Assembly (NCBI RefSeq): GCF_003219815.1
Contig: NZ_QJVD01000016.1
Coordinates: 59,604-123,603 of the forward strand
Source of the DNA: Arthrobacter livingstonensis
GTDB lineage: Bacteria > Actinomycetota > Actinomycetes > Actinomycetales > Micrococcaceae
DNA: 64,000 nt
Direction: 5' to 3'
The notes under the pieces were generated by a model that saw only the letters and a program-made list of their open reading frames with translations, did no database searches and was not told the origin of the DNA. The position numbers were made by a program, and so were the translations under genes. This document shows positions 20,103 through 29,282 of the stretch, one piece after another (the first letter of the stretch is position 1; the number at the start of each line of letters is the position of its first letter).

Positions 20103-20498
20103 ATGTCATTTGGCACCCGCGATTTCGACCGTACCAAGCCCGAGATTGATTTCCCGGACCACGCCGTCCCCACTGAACTCGTCATCGAGGACATCATTGA
20201 GGGCACGGGTACCGAAGTTGTCCCCGGCAGCACCGTGTCCACCCACTACGTGGGCGTTGCCTTTTCCTCCGGCGAAGAGTTCGACTCGTCCTGGGGCCGC
20301 GGCACGCCGCTGGACTTCCGCGCCGGCGTCGGCCAGGTCATCCAGGGCTGGGACCAGGGCCTGATCGGCATGAAGGTCGGCGGCCGCCGCCGCCTGGAGA
20401 TCCCTTCCGAGCTGGCCTACGGCTCGCGCGGCGCCGGCGGAGCGATCGGCCCCAACGAAGCGTTGATCTTTGTGGTTGACCTTGTGGGCGTGCGCTGA
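20103..20498 (+). CDS. FKBP-type peptidyl-prolyl cis-trans isomerase (cytoplasmic)
   Basis: 131 residues, a single FKBP domain without signal peptide: VSTHYVGVAFSSGEEFDSSW, GVGQVIQGWDQGLIGMKVGG and LEIPSELAYGSRGAGG, holding the aromatic pocket residues (Tyr, Phe, Trp, Tyr). It catalyses prolyl isomerisation in the cytosol. ATG 20103 is preceded by AAGGAGCACC, better than the longer in-frame start at 20046. It is 28 bases after the lipoprotein FKBP and shares its transcription unit, ending at a stem-loop 25 bases downstream. Confidence 0.9.
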   Translation: MSFGTRDFDRTKPEIDFPDHAVPTELVIEDIIEGTGTEVVPGSTVSTHYVGVAFSSGEEFDSSWGRGTPLDFRAGVGQVIQGWDQGLIGMKVGGRRRLEIPSELAYGSRGAGGAIGPNEALIFVVDLVGVR

Positions 20499-20522
20499 CC
20501 TGCCAGCAGTCCATGTCCGACG

Positions 20523-20551
20523 CCGGCCCCCAGGTTTTTCTTGGGGGCCGG
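20523..20551 (+). terminator. Stem-loop terminator after the FKBP genes
   Basis: CCGGCCCCCA (20523-20532) pairs perfectly with TGGGGGCCGG (20542-20551) around a T-rich 9-base loop. The following bases (TGTTGTCGTT) are only moderately T-rich. Separates the FKBP genes from pafBC. Confidence 0.6.
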
Positions 20552-20605
20552 TGTTGTCGTTGGCATGGAGCATGGATTTGCCCGGCCGCCCAGTAGTCTG
20601 GTGGG

Positions 20606-22696
20606 GTGCCAACGAAAATCGATTCAGTCGAACGCCTGCTCAACCTGGTCATAGCGCTGCTGGGGACCCGGCGCGGACGGAGCAGGAAGTTCATCCGCCA
20701 GAACGTCAACGGCTATGCCGGCTCAGGCCGGACCGCCGACGGGGAGGAAAAGCTGCAGGTGGCCTTTGAGCGCATGTTCGAGCGCGACAAGGACACCCTG
20801 CGCCAGGTGGGCATTCCCATCATCTCCGCCACCAGTTTTGACGACGACGAGCAGGAGCAGACCCTCTACCGCATCGACCCGGCCGACTATCGGGTCCCGG
20901 AGATCCGCCTCGACGAACAGTCCATGATGATGCTGGCTGTCGCCGCGAACGTGTGGAGCGGGGCGGCCTTCAGTGAGGCGGCCCAATCCGCCCTGCGCAA
21001 GGTTGCCACCCGCGCCGGGCTGGGATGGTACGACGACGACACCATCGTGCAGTCCCGCATCCGCACCCTGGAACCGGCCTTCGAACCCCTGTGGGCAGCG
21101 CTGCGCAACGGCCACCCGGTGTCCTTTGGCTATCGGGGCGCCGGTGCCGCAGAAACCGCCACCAGGACCGTCCGGCCCTGGGGCCTGGGCAGCAAGTACG
21201 GTGAGTGGTACCTTTCCGGATTTGACGTAGACAGGGACGCCCCGAGAAACTTCCGGCTTTCTCGCATCTCCTCCGAGGTGGCCATTGACAGTACGGGGCA
21301 CTTTGAGCGCCCGGAAGGATTCTCCATTGCCCAGGTACTGGAAGGCCTGGGCACCGGGGAACCGGCCAGCGCACTCGTCGAGGTGCCCACGGACGGGGCG
21401 CACCACCTGCGCAGCCGGGAAGGCACCGCCATCGCCGGCGCCGGGTCACGTCCGGGTACCGAACTTCTTTCCATCTCCTACCGGGAACCCGAACTGATGG
21501 CTGACGACCTTGCCTCCCTCGGTGCCCAGGCTGTTGTGCGGGAACCGGCTTTGCTGCGCCGGTCCGTGGTGCAGCGGCTTCAGGCGGCAGACGCTGCGGC
21601 CCGGGGCGTGGTGCCCGGCGGATTCGGACCCGAGGTTCAACGCGGCTCCGTGAAGCGGGCCGATTCCCGCGACCGCCTGCTCAGGCTGCTGTCCATGGCG
21701 CCGTTCCTGGTCGCCAACCCCGGGATTCCCGAAACAGAACTTGCCGCCGAATTCAACCTGGCCCCTGCCCAGCTGGCCCGCGACCTGGATACCCTCAGCG
21801 TCACCGGCCTGCCCGGCTACCTGCACGGAGACCTGATGGATGTCGTGACCGAGCGGGGCCAGGTGTTCATCCGGGACGCCGAAACCCTCTCCGCTCCGCT
21901 GCGCCTGACCCAGGAGGAGGCATGCGCGCTGCTGGTCGGCCTGGAAGCACTGACAGCCGTTTCCGGCAGCAGCGAGGCCGGCTCCCTGCACACGGCCATT
22001 GACGCCGTCAAGCGCGTGGCGGGCCGGGACGCCTGGCTCGCGGACGCCGTCGCACTGCAATTGGTGACAGGCACGGAGCTGGAGACCATCGCGGCCCTGC
22101 AGGCCATGATCCGCGACCGGACGGCAGCAGGCATGAAGTACCTGGTGCGCCGCCGTGATGAATACACCGAGCGCATCATTGAACCGCGCCGGATCTTCTC
22201 CATCGACTCCACGTGGTATGTGCGCGCCTGGTGCCGCACGGCGGGCGGGCTGCGCAGCTTCAGGGTGGAGAACATCCGGTCCCTGGCCGCGGCCGGACCG
22301 CAGGTGCAGTCCATGCGGCCGGACCCTGGCCGTCCGGACGGCGCCTACACACCTGGCGCCGGGGACACAGAGATCCAGCTGCTGGCTGACGCCACCACGG
22401 CCCGCCGCCTGGCACCGGCCTACAACGGCGTGCTGCACGAAGTTCCGGCCGAACCCGGCGGACCCAACGAAACATCCAGCGGGAAGCAGCCGCCGCTTTT
22501 GGGCTTGCGGATCCTGGTGGGAGATGTCAGCACGGTGGCGCCACTCATGGCCAGGCTGGCCGGGCACGCGCAGGTGGCGGGGCCGGCGAACGTCCGGGTC
22601 CAGGTCCAGGACTGGCTGGCAGCGGCGCTGGCCGGCTATGCGGGCGATCACGCTGTGGGCGAAAGCGTACCGCCTACACCCAGACTGGATGGCTAG
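20606..22696 (+). CDS. pafBC: Fused WYL-domain transcriptional regulator PafBC
   Basis: 696 residues. Two homologous modules are joined: a PafB half (about 1-330, winged helix TKIDSVERLLNLVIALLGT then WYL domain) and a PafC half (about 345-696, winged helix RLLRLLSMAPFLVANPGI then WYL domain KYLVRRRDEYTERIIEPRRI). In mycobacteria these are separate genes whose products form a heterodimer that activates the LexA-independent DNA-damage response; single-chain fusions are known in Arthrobacter. WYL domains are thought to sense single-stranded nucleic acid. GTG 20606 start. Despite the locus, it is not required for pupylation itself. Confidence 0.93.
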   Translation: MPTKIDSVERLLNLVIALLGTRRGRSRKFIRQNVNGYAGSGRTADGEEKLQVAFERMFERDKDTLRQVGIPIISATSFDDDEQEQTLYRIDPADYRVPEIRLDEQSMMMLAVAANVWSGAAFSEAAQSALRKVATRAGLGWYDDDTIVQSRIRTLEPAFEPLWAALRNGHPVSFGYRGAGAAETATRTVRPWGLGSKYGEWYLSGFDVDRDAPRNFRLSRISSEVAIDSTGHFERPEGFSIAQVLEGLGTGEPASALVEVPTDGAHHLRSREGTAIAGAGSRPGTELLSISYREPELMADDLASLGAQAVVREPALLRRSVVQRLQAADAAARGVVPGGFGPEVQRGSVKRADSRDRLLRLLSMAPFLVANPGIPETELAAEFNLAPAQLARDLDTLSVTGLPGYLHGDLMDVVTERGQVFIRDAETLSAPLRLTQEEACALLVGLEALTAVSGSSEAGSLHTAIDAVKRVAGRDAWLADAVALQLVTGTELETIAALQAMIRDRTAAGMKYLVRRRDEYTERIIEPRRIFSIDSTWYVRAWCRTAGGLRSFRVENIRSLAAAGPQVQSMRPDPGRPDGAYTPGAGDTEIQLLADATTARRLAPAYNGVLHEVPAEPGGPNETSSGKQPPLLGLRILVGDVSTVAPLMARLAGHAQVAGPANVRVQVQDWLAAALAGYAGDHAVGESVPPTPRLDG

Positions 22697-22705
22697 ACTC
22701 GAGCT

Positions 22706-23074
22706 ATGCCTTGGTGGTCATGGATTGTAATTTGGGTTGCGCTCGTGGCGCTGGCCTTGCTCTTCGTCGTACTGATGGGCTTGAAGGTGTGGCGGGACGG
22801 AACGAAGACGCTGCACGCCGTCACGGCAGTGGGCGATGAACTGAGCGCCCACTGGGCGGACCGCGAGCGTGCCGCTGCACAAAAGCCGACGGCAGTGCGG
22901 ACGGCGGTGCCGGGCGCGGCGATCTTTGCAACACCGGAACAAATGAAGGATGATTACCTAGCTGCCAAGGAAGAACGGCGTTTTGCCCGACTTCAACGGC
23001 GCGTCGCCCGCAGGAAAGAACGCGGACAGCTCCAATCCTTGCGCGACATCAATGCACTTGAAGACGTAGGATGA
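22706..23074 (+). CDS. Small membrane-anchored protein between pafBC and tatA
   Basis: 122 residues. One N-terminal membrane helix (about 4-26, WSWIVIWVALVALALLFVVL) is followed by a cytoplasmic segment that is predicted helical and ends in a strongly basic stretch (RRFARLQRRVARRKERGQL). No known domain is recognised. It starts nine bases after the pafBC stop and ends 23 bases before tatA, so it is co-transcribed with both. A role linked to Tat membrane targeting or envelope function is possible by context only. Confidence 0.8.
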   Translation: MPWWSWIVIWVALVALALLFVVLMGLKVWRDGTKTLHAVTAVGDELSAHWADRERAAAQKPTAVRTAVPGAAIFATPEQMKDDYLAAKEERRFARLQRRVARRKERGQLQSLRDINALEDVG

Positions 23075-23097
23075 ACCAAAAGGAAAGGCGTTAAACC

Positions 23098-23388
23098 GTG
23101 GGAAGAATATTTGAGAACCCGGCTGTCATCATTGTCCTCATCATTGTGGTCGTGTTGCTGTTTGCCGCACCGAAGCTCCCTGGCATGGCCAGAAGCCTGG
23201 GACAGTCCATGCGGATCATCAAGTCCGAGGTCAAGGAAATGAAGAACGACGGCAAGGACACCCCGCCTGCCGGCGCTCCCGCCGCCACGCCGGAACCGCC
23301 CGTTGAGGGCAAGATCGTCAACAACCCGACTCAGCCGGGCAGCACGTCAGGCGACGGTGCCGGCACGGGCACCGGCGCCCAGTCATAG
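23098..23388 (+). CDS. tatA: Sec-independent protein translocase subunit TatA
   Basis: 96 residues. The N-terminal membrane helix is followed by the hinge and amphipathic helix [22 protein letters not shown] with the typical Phe-Ala/Gly region and basic residues, then a disordered Pro/Ala/Gly-rich tail. TatA oligomers form the passage for folded, twin-arginine-tagged proteins recruited by TatC. GTG 23098 start gives the exact N-terminus expected. The spacing to tatC is 17 bases. Confidence 0.93.
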   Translation: MGRIFENPAVIIVLIIVVVLLFAAPKLPGMARSLGQSMRIIKSEVKEMKNDGKDTPPAGAPAATPEPPVEGKIVNNPTQPGSTSGDGAGTGTGAQS

Positions 23389-23405
23389 AAGCTCTCGCAG
23401 AGCCG

Positions 23406-24242
23406 GTGAACGCGTCGAAGGGCCGCAAAGCCAACCCCGAAGGCAGGATGCCGCTTAAGGCACACCTGATTGAGGCAAGGAACCGGCTGTTCAAGAGCGC
23501 CCTGGCCATGATCCCGGGCATCGTCATCGGCTGGATCCTTTACGTGCCGTTGATGGCGGCTCTGACCGCCCCGTTGGTGCAAATGGTCGCGGAACGGCAC
23601 ACCTTCATGTCGCTGAACTATTCCGGGGTCACCACATCCTTTGACCTGAAGCTGCAGATCTCGCTCATCCTGGGCCTGGTTATCGCCTCGCCGGTGTGGA
23701 TCTACCAGCTGTGGGCCTTCATCACACCGGGGCTCACCAAGAAGGAACGCCGCTACACGCTGTCCTACATGGCTGCGTCGGTGCCTTTGTTCCTGGCCGG
23801 GGTGTATGCCGGCTGGATCATCTGGCCCAACATTGTCCGCGCCATGACGTCGTTTACGCCCCCGGGCGGATCCAACATCCTGGACGCACTGGACTACCTG
23901 CGCTTTGCCATGCAGCTGATGCTGTTCATGGGTGTGGCCTTCCTGGTTCCCGTGCTGCTGTTCGCCCTCAACGCCGTGGGCCTCGTCCGGGGGAAGACCT
24001 ACCTGAAGGCCTGGCGCTTCACCATTTTGGGCGTCACCATTGTCTCGGCCATGGCCGCCCCGGGCTCGGACGTCATGTCCATGTTCTTCCTGGCCATCCC
24101 GTTGCTGGTGCTGTACTTCGGCGCCATCGGCCTCTGCATTCTCAACGACAAGCGCCGGGACCGCAGGAACGCAAAAAAAACACAGGAGACCGAGGCAACG
24201 GCTGACACTGCCTCACCCTTGTCCGAGATCGAAGGCCCCTAG
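23406..24242 (+). CDS. tatC: Sec-independent protein translocase subunit TatC
   Basis: 278 residues with six membrane segments. The start (MPLKAHLIEARNRLFKSALA) carries the conserved EARNR Glu/Arg that binds the twin-arginine signal, and WAFITPGLTKKERRY is the conserved first cytoplasmic loop block. TatC is the receptor of the Tat export pathway. The Lys/Arg-rich tail (DKRRDRRNAKK) is cytoplasmic. GTG 23406 adds a basic extension before the family core; this is common in actinobacteria. Confidence 0.94.
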   Translation: MNASKGRKANPEGRMPLKAHLIEARNRLFKSALAMIPGIVIGWILYVPLMAALTAPLVQMVAERHTFMSLNYSGVTTSFDLKLQISLILGLVIASPVWIYQLWAFITPGLTKKERRYTLSYMAASVPLFLAGVYAGWIIWPNIVRAMTSFTPPGGSNILDALDYLRFAMQLMLFMGVAFLVPVLLFALNAVGLVRGKTYLKAWRFTILGVTIVSAMAAPGSDVMSMFFLAIPLLVLYFGAIGLCILNDKRRDRRNAKKTQETEATADTASPLSEIEGP

Positions 24243-24294
24243 CCTGCGCTTGTCCCTGTCACGGGCACCGCACGCGCTGGCATAGGCTGGAAGA

Positions 24295-27177
24295 ATGCCG
24301 ATGAATCAGCCCGCAACACCCGCCGAGCGCTACGCTGCGGCCAAGGACAATTCAGCGGATGCCGGCACCGACTTCGGTGCCTTCAGGCAGAGCCATGACT
24401 TTGACCTTGACCAGTTCCAACTCACCGCGTGCCGTGCCGTACAGGCCGGCCGCGGTGTCTTGGTCGCGGCACCCACCGGGGCCGGCAAGACCATTGTGGG
24501 CGAGTTTGCCGTGTATTTGGCACTGGCCCGCGGCTACAAGGCGTTTTACACCACCCCCATCAAGGCGCTGAGCAACCAAAAGTACCAGGAACTGGCCCGC
24601 AAGTACGGCTCCGGGAACGTGGGGCTGCTGACCGGGGACACCAGCATCAACTCCGAGGCACCCGTGGTGGTCATGACCACCGAGGTGCTGCGCAACATGC
24701 TGTACGCCGACTCAGACACGCTGTCCGGGCTGGCCTACGTGGTCATGGACGAGGTCCACTACCTGGCGGACAGGTTCCGGGGTGCCGTCTGGGAGGAAGT
24801 CATCATCCACCTCCCCACGGAAGTTGCCGTGGTGTCGCTGAGCGCCACCGTCTCCAATGCCGAGGAATTTGGTGCCTGGCTCGGCACCGTCCGCGGCGAC
24901 ACGGCCGTGGTGGTCTCCGAACACCGGCCGGTCCCGCTCTGGCAGCACGTCATGGTTCAGCGTGACATCGTGGACCTGTTCGCCACCAACCAGTCCTTCG
25001 ACGAGATCGCGGCGGAACTTGGGGACGGGGCGGACGCCACCACCGCGGCAGGGCGCTTCAAGGTCAATCCGGAACTGCTGAAGCTGGCCCGCAGCGAATC
25101 GGGCCGCCCAAACCGGGGCGGCTACGGATCCCGGCCGGGCCGGCGGGACCGCAGGGGCGGCAGGGACAAGAGGGGCGGCGGATCCTTCGCCGGCCACGCG
25201 CCGTCCGACGGCGGAATGGTCAAGCGGGCTTCACGGCCGCAGGTAATCCGAGCGCTGGAAAGCCGGGACCTGCTGCCTGCCATCACCTTCATCTTCTCCC
25301 GCGCTGCCTGCGACGCCGCCGTGGAGCAATGTGCCGCCGCCGGCCTGTGGCTCACCACCCCGGGCGAACGTGAGGAAATCGCCCGCCGCGTCGACGCCGC
25401 ATGCGCCGATCTGCCCGATTCGGACCGCGAGGTCCTGGGCTACTGGGGCTGGCGCGACGGGCTGCTGCGGGGCCTGGCCGCCCACCACGCCGGCATGCTG
25501 CCCAGCTTCAAGGAAGTGGTGGAGTCGCTGTTTGCCGACGGGCTGGTGCGGGCGGTCTTTGCCACCGAGACGCTGGCCCTGGGCATCAACATGCCCGCCC
25601 GCACCGTGGTGCTGGAAAAACTGGAAAAGTACAACGGTGAGGCCCACGTGGGCATCACGGCGGGGGAGTACACCCAGCTCACCGGACGGGCCGGGCGCCG
25701 GGGCATCGATGTGGAGGGTCACGCCGTGGTGCTGTGGCAGCCGGGCACGGACCCCACCGCCGTCGCCGGGCTGGCCTCCCGGCGCACTTACCCGCTAAAT
25801 TCCAGTTTCCGGCCCACCTACAACATGAGCATGAACCTGGTGGCCCAGTTCGGCCGCCGCCGCACCCGGGACATCCTGGAATCCTCCTTCGCGCAGTTCC
25901 AGGCCGACAGGTCAGTGGTGGACCTCGCCCGCCAGGTACGCTCCCGCGAGGAGTCCCTTGCCGGCTACGAAAAGGCCATGAGCTGCCACTTGGGCGACTT
26001 CACCGAATACGCCAAGCTCCGCCGAGAACTTTCCGACCACGAATCCGGCGCGTCCAGGACCAAGGCGAAGCAGCGCCGGGCTCTGGTGGCGGAATCCCTG
26101 GCCACGCTGCGTCCCGGGGATGTGGTGATGGTGCCGGCCGGCCGGAACCCGGGGCCCGCCGTCGTACTTGAGTCCGATCCCCACGCCCGCGAGCCGCGCC
26201 CCGGGATCCTGACGGCGGGCAGGGAACTGCGGCGCCTGGGCATCCATGAACTCGACGGCCCTGCCGTTTCGGTGGCCCGCGTGCGCATCGGCAAGGGCTT
26301 CAACGCGAAGCTGCCCAAGGACAGGCGGAACCTGGCGCAGCAGGTCCAGGACGCCGTGGCCGGCAGCGGGTCCCTGCGCCCGGAGAGGTCATCCGCGTTC
26401 ACCGTTCCGGACTCCGCGCGCAGCCAGGACGAAGCCATCGACACCTTGCGCAGGGCCCTGCGTGCGCACCCCTGCCACGGCTGCCCGGACAGGGAGGAAC
26501 ACGCCCGGTGGTCCGAGCGCTGGTGGAAGCTGCGCCGCGAAACCGACGGCCTGGTCCGTGCCATCGCGCAGCGCACCAACACCATTGCCAAGACGTTTGA
26601 CCGGGTCACCGACCTGCTCGCCGCCTACGGCTTTGTAGAGACGGACGACGCCGGTGACCTGCGTCCCAGCCCCGACGGCCAGCGGCTGCGGCGCGTCTAC
26701 GGTGAAAAGGACCTGCTCATAGCCCTCGCCCTGCGCGACGGCGCCTTTGGCGACCTGGACGCCGCCGAGCTGGCCGCCTTTGCCTCCGCCGTGGTCTTCC
26801 AGGCCAAGCGGGACGACGGCGGCACCCGGCCCCGGATGCCCAGCGTCAGCCTGGAAACGTCAGTGGAAGCCGTGGTGCGCCTGTGGTCCGTGCTGGAGGA
26901 CGCCGAGGAGTCCCACCGGCTGCCATTGACGGGGGAGCCGGAACTCGGGCTGGTGTGGCCCATGTACAAATGGGCCAGGGGCCGGTCCCTGCAGGAAGCA
27001 CTCAAGGGCACCGAACTGGCGGCCGGCGACTTTGTGCGCTGGACCAAACAGGTGGTGGACCTGCTGGACCAGCTGGGCAAGGTGCCGGGAATGGAGCGGG
27101 AGTTCTCCCGGTTGTGCAGTGCGGCCATCGGCTTGATCCGGCGCGGCGTGGTTGCCTACACGACGGTTGTTCAATAG
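24295..27177 (+). CDS. helY: Ski2-like DEVH-box RNA helicase (HelY family)
   Basis: 960 residues. Motif I is APTGAGKTIV, II is the DEVH box VVMDEVHYLAD, III is LSATVSNAEEF, and VI is QLTGRAGRRGID. A Gly/Arg-rich insertion (about residues 268-300) precedes the second RecA domain and is probably a flexible RNA-binding loop. The C-terminal third has a winged helix and the DSHCT helical domain (KDLLIALALRDGAF). Such proteins unwind structured RNA. The location downstream of tatC is the standard actinobacterial order. ATG 24295 or 24301 are both possible starts. Confidence 0.9.
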   Translation: MPMNQPATPAERYAAAKDNSADAGTDFGAFRQSHDFDLDQFQLTACRAVQAGRGVLVAAPTGAGKTIVGEFAVYLALARGYKAFYTTPIKALSNQKYQELARKYGSGNVGLLTGDTSINSEAPVVVMTTEVLRNMLYADSDTLSGLAYVVMDEVHYLADRFRGAVWEEVIIHLPTEVAVVSLSATVSNAEEFGAWLGTVRGDTAVVVSEHRPVPLWQHVMVQRDIVDLFATNQSFDEIAAELGDGADATTAAGRFKVNPELLKLARSESGRPNRGGYGSRPGRRDRRGGRDKRGGGSFAGHAPSDGGMVKRASRPQVIRALESRDLLPAITFIFSRAACDAAVEQCAAAGLWLTTPGEREEIARRVDAACADLPDSDREVLGYWGWRDGLLRGLAAHHAGMLPSFKEVVESLFADGLVRAVFATETLALGINMPARTVVLEKLEKYNGEAHVGITAGEYTQLTGRAGRRGIDVEGHAVVLWQPGTDPTAVAGLASRRTYPLNSSFRPTYNMSMNLVAQFGRRRTRDILESSFAQFQADRSVVDLARQVRSREESLAGYEKAMSCHLGDFTEYAKLRRELSDHESGASRTKAKQRRALVAESLATLRPGDVVMVPAGRNPGPAVVLESDPHAREPRPGILTAGRELRRLGIHELDGPAVSVARVRIGKGFNAKLPKDRRNLAQQVQDAVAGSGSLRPERSSAFTVPDSARSQDEAIDTLRRALRAHPCHGCPDREEHARWSERWWKLRRETDGLVRAIAQRTNTIAKTFDRVTDLLAAYGFVETDDAGDLRPSPDGQRLRRVYGEKDLLIALALRDGAFGDLDAAELAAFASAVVFQAKRDDGGTRPRMPSVSLETSVEAVVRLWSVLEDAEESHRLPLTGEPELGLVWPMYKWARGRSLQEALKGTELAAGDFVRWTKQVVDLLDQLGKVPGMEREFSRLCSAAIGLIRRGVVAYTTVVQ

Positions 27178-27243
27178 CCGCAATTTTTGCTGTCCCCGTC
27201 CCGGACCCGCCGGGAATCCGTTTTTTGAAAGGACCCCACCACC

Positions 27244-28881
27244 ATGTCATTGACCATGTACCGCAACGGCTCCGTCTACAGCGCCGCCGACCCGTTCGCC
27301 ACGGCCATGCTGGTTGACGGCGGCACCGTGGCGTGGGTGGGCTCCGAGCATGCGGCCGCCTCGCTGCTGGACGCCCGCATGCGGCTGGTGGACCTCGACG
27401 GTGCGCTCATCACGCCGGGCTTTGTGGACTCACACGTCCACGTGACGGAGACAGGCCTGGCCCTGGAATCCGTTGACCTGTCCGGCGCCCGTTCCGTGGC
27501 GCAGGCGCTGGACCTGGTTGCAGCAGCCGCAGCCGCCGGGTCGGGCGTGGTCTTGGGGCACGGCTGGGACGACTCCGCCTGGGCCGAGCAGCGCCCGCTG
27601 GCGGCGGTTGAGCTCGACCGAGCCACCGGCGGCCGCGAAGTCTACCTGGCGCGCGTGGACGTGCACTCAGGCGTTGTCTCCTCCGCCCTGGCGCAACGGT
27701 GCGGGCTGGCGAACCTGGGCGGCTGGGACGGGAGCGGACTGGTGACCGGGCCCGCCCATGCCGCGGCCCGGGACGCCACCCGCCGGCTTGACGCTGGCAG
27801 CCGCCGGCGCGCGCAGGAACGGGCCCTGCGCCACGCCGCGGCCAACGGCTATGTGGCGCTGGCCGAGATGGCCGCCCCGCATGTGGGTTCCCCTGAGGAC
27901 CTGGCGGCGCTGGCCGCATTAACGGCCGCCGATGCGCCGGCGGCCCTGCCGCAGGTCCTGCCGTATTGGGGACAGGCCGTTTCCAGTGCTCAGGAGGCAC
28001 ACGAGCTGCTGGCGTCGCTTGGCACGCCCGTGCTGGGACTGGCCGGGGACCTGAACATTGACGGCTCGCTGGGCTCGCGTTCGGCGTTCCTGCGCGGACC
28101 CTACGCCGACCTTCCCGCTGGCGCAGCCGGCAACCACGGCCAGGCCTACCTGGACGCCGGGCAGGTGGCCGACCATCTGGCCGCCACGTCCGAACTGGGC
28201 ATTTCCGGGGGATTCCACATCATTGGCGACGGCGCCATGGCCATTGCCGCCGAAGGCCTGGCGCGTGCGGCCGAACGGGTTGGGCTGGATAAGGTCCGCG
28301 CCGCCGGGCACCGCTTCGAACATGCCGAAATGGTGGACGCCGCCGCCATGGCGGCATTGGCCCATCACGCCGTGACAGTTTCCGTCCAGCCCGTCTTTGA
28401 CGCCCTGTGGGGCGGGGGAGAGGGCATGTATGCCCGGCGCCTGGGTGGGGAGAGGGCCGCAACGCTCAACCCCGTGGCGGGATTCTACGAGGCCGGGGTG
28501 CCGATCTGCTTCGGTTCCGACGCGCCGGTCACCCCCCTCAACCCCTGGGCCAGCGTGCGAGCGGCGCTGAACCATCACCAGCCGGCACAACGCATATCCG
28601 CCAGGGCAGCGTTCATAGGACACACCCGCGCCGGCTGGCGGGCCGCCCGCGGGTCCGACCCGATGCTGGGGCAGCTCGCCCCGGGTGCGCCGGCCACCTT
28701 CGCCCTCTGGGAAATCGACCAGCTCATGGTTCAGGTGGCCGATGAGCGCGTGCAGTCCTGGTCCACCGACGCGCGTGCCGGCACGCCCCTGCTGCCCGCC
28801 CTGGACACGGACCACAGCCCCCGCTGCCTGCAAACCGTGCACCGCGGGCGGGAGCTCTATGCGGCGGGTGATTTCGCCTAG
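27244..28881 (+). CDS. Amidohydrolase family protein (YtcJ-like)
   Basis: 545 residues. The metal-binding HxH is in FVDSHVHVTETG near residue 64, and conserved C-terminal ligands appear in GDGAMAIAAEGLARA, HRFEHAEM and CFGSDAPVTPLNPW. The fold is the TIM-barrel metal-dependent hydrolase type, of the YtcJ subgroup with insertions. Substrate unknown; family members act on amides of arylated or N-acyl compounds. ATG 27244 is preceded by GAAAGGA. It is followed by an unusually long gap before ppm1. Confidence 0.85.
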   Translation: MSLTMYRNGSVYSAADPFATAMLVDGGTVAWVGSEHAAASLLDARMRLVDLDGALITPGFVDSHVHVTETGLALESVDLSGARSVAQALDLVAAAAAAGSGVVLGHGWDDSAWAEQRPLAAVELDRATGGREVYLARVDVHSGVVSSALAQRCGLANLGGWDGSGLVTGPAHAAARDATRRLDAGSRRRAQERALRHAAANGYVALAEMAAPHVGSPEDLAALAALTAADAPAALPQVLPYWGQAVSSAQEAHELLASLGTPVLGLAGDLNIDGSLGSRSAFLRGPYADLPAGAAGNHGQAYLDAGQVADHLAATSELGISGGFHIIGDGAMAIAAEGLARAAERVGLDKVRAAGHRFEHAEMVDAAAMAALAHHAVTVSVQPVFDALWGGGEGMYARRLGGERAATLNPVAGFYEAGVPICFGSDAPVTPLNPWASVRAALNHHQPAQRISARAAFIGHTRAGWRAARGSDPMLGQLAPGAPATFALWEIDQLMVQVADERVQSWSTDARAGTPLLPALDTDHSPRCLQTVHRGRELYAAGDFA

Positions 28882-28992
28882 GATCCGCCACGCCGAACAA
28901 AGGCACAACACGCCGGGACGCGGAGAACATTCGCTGCGCCGGCACCACGGCCTGACCTGCAGCAATATCCATCACCGCAGGTCAGCGCCGTG

Positions 28993-29021
28993 TTGACAGC
29001 CAGGGCGGTGGGAATTAGTTT
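28993..29021 (+). promoter_or_regulatory. Promoter-like element in the ppm1 upstream region
   Basis: TTGACA (28993-28998), 17-bp spacer, TAGTTT (29016-29021). It has a perfect -35 hexamer and a weaker -10. A transcript from it would carry the structured element at 29090-29179. Confidence 0.5.
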
Positions 29022-29089
29022 CTATTAGAGCGGACCACCCCAATGGGGGATCCCAGCCGGATTCGGCCTTACCCCGTTCCGGTGCTCGG

Positions 29090-29179
29090 GAGATAAGTTC
29101 ACGCGCCAGTAGAAAACAAACGGGACGGTTGGTCCTTGGCCGCAGCCCCGTTTGGCCCGAAGGCGCGTGGGCTTATCTC
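29090..29179 (+). ncRNA. Candidate structured RNA element (unknown family)
   Basis: Three nested pairings stack in order: GAGATAAG (29090-29097) with CTTATCTC (29172-29179); CGCGCC (29102-29107) with GGCGCG (29162-29167); AAACGGG (29118-29124) with CCCGTTT (29147-29153). A symmetric 4x4 internal loop separates the outer two. The order is what a single branched RNA would show. Strand is inferred from the upstream promoter-like element; it does not match any riboswitch or housekeeping RNA I recognise. Confidence 0.4.
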
Positions 29180-29276
29180 TACTTCCAGCCCTTTTTGCCC
29201 GTGCTGGCCCCCGGCATATTCCGCTCCGGCCTCGCTCCGGCCCAGTTCCGGGAGCGGCCGGCAACGTTCCGTCACC

Positions 29277-29282
29277 TATAAT
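29277..29282 (+). promoter_or_regulatory. Consensus -10 box (TATAAT) upstream of ppm1
   Basis: A perfect TATAAT at 29277-29282 with no good -35 hexamer at normal spacing. Transcription would start about 125 bases ahead of the ppm1 start codon. Confidence 0.45.

Noticed and set aside
18425-20242. A 605-codon frame opposite pafA and the FKBP lipoprotein gene
   Set aside because: Antisense to certain genes with strong ribosome sites.
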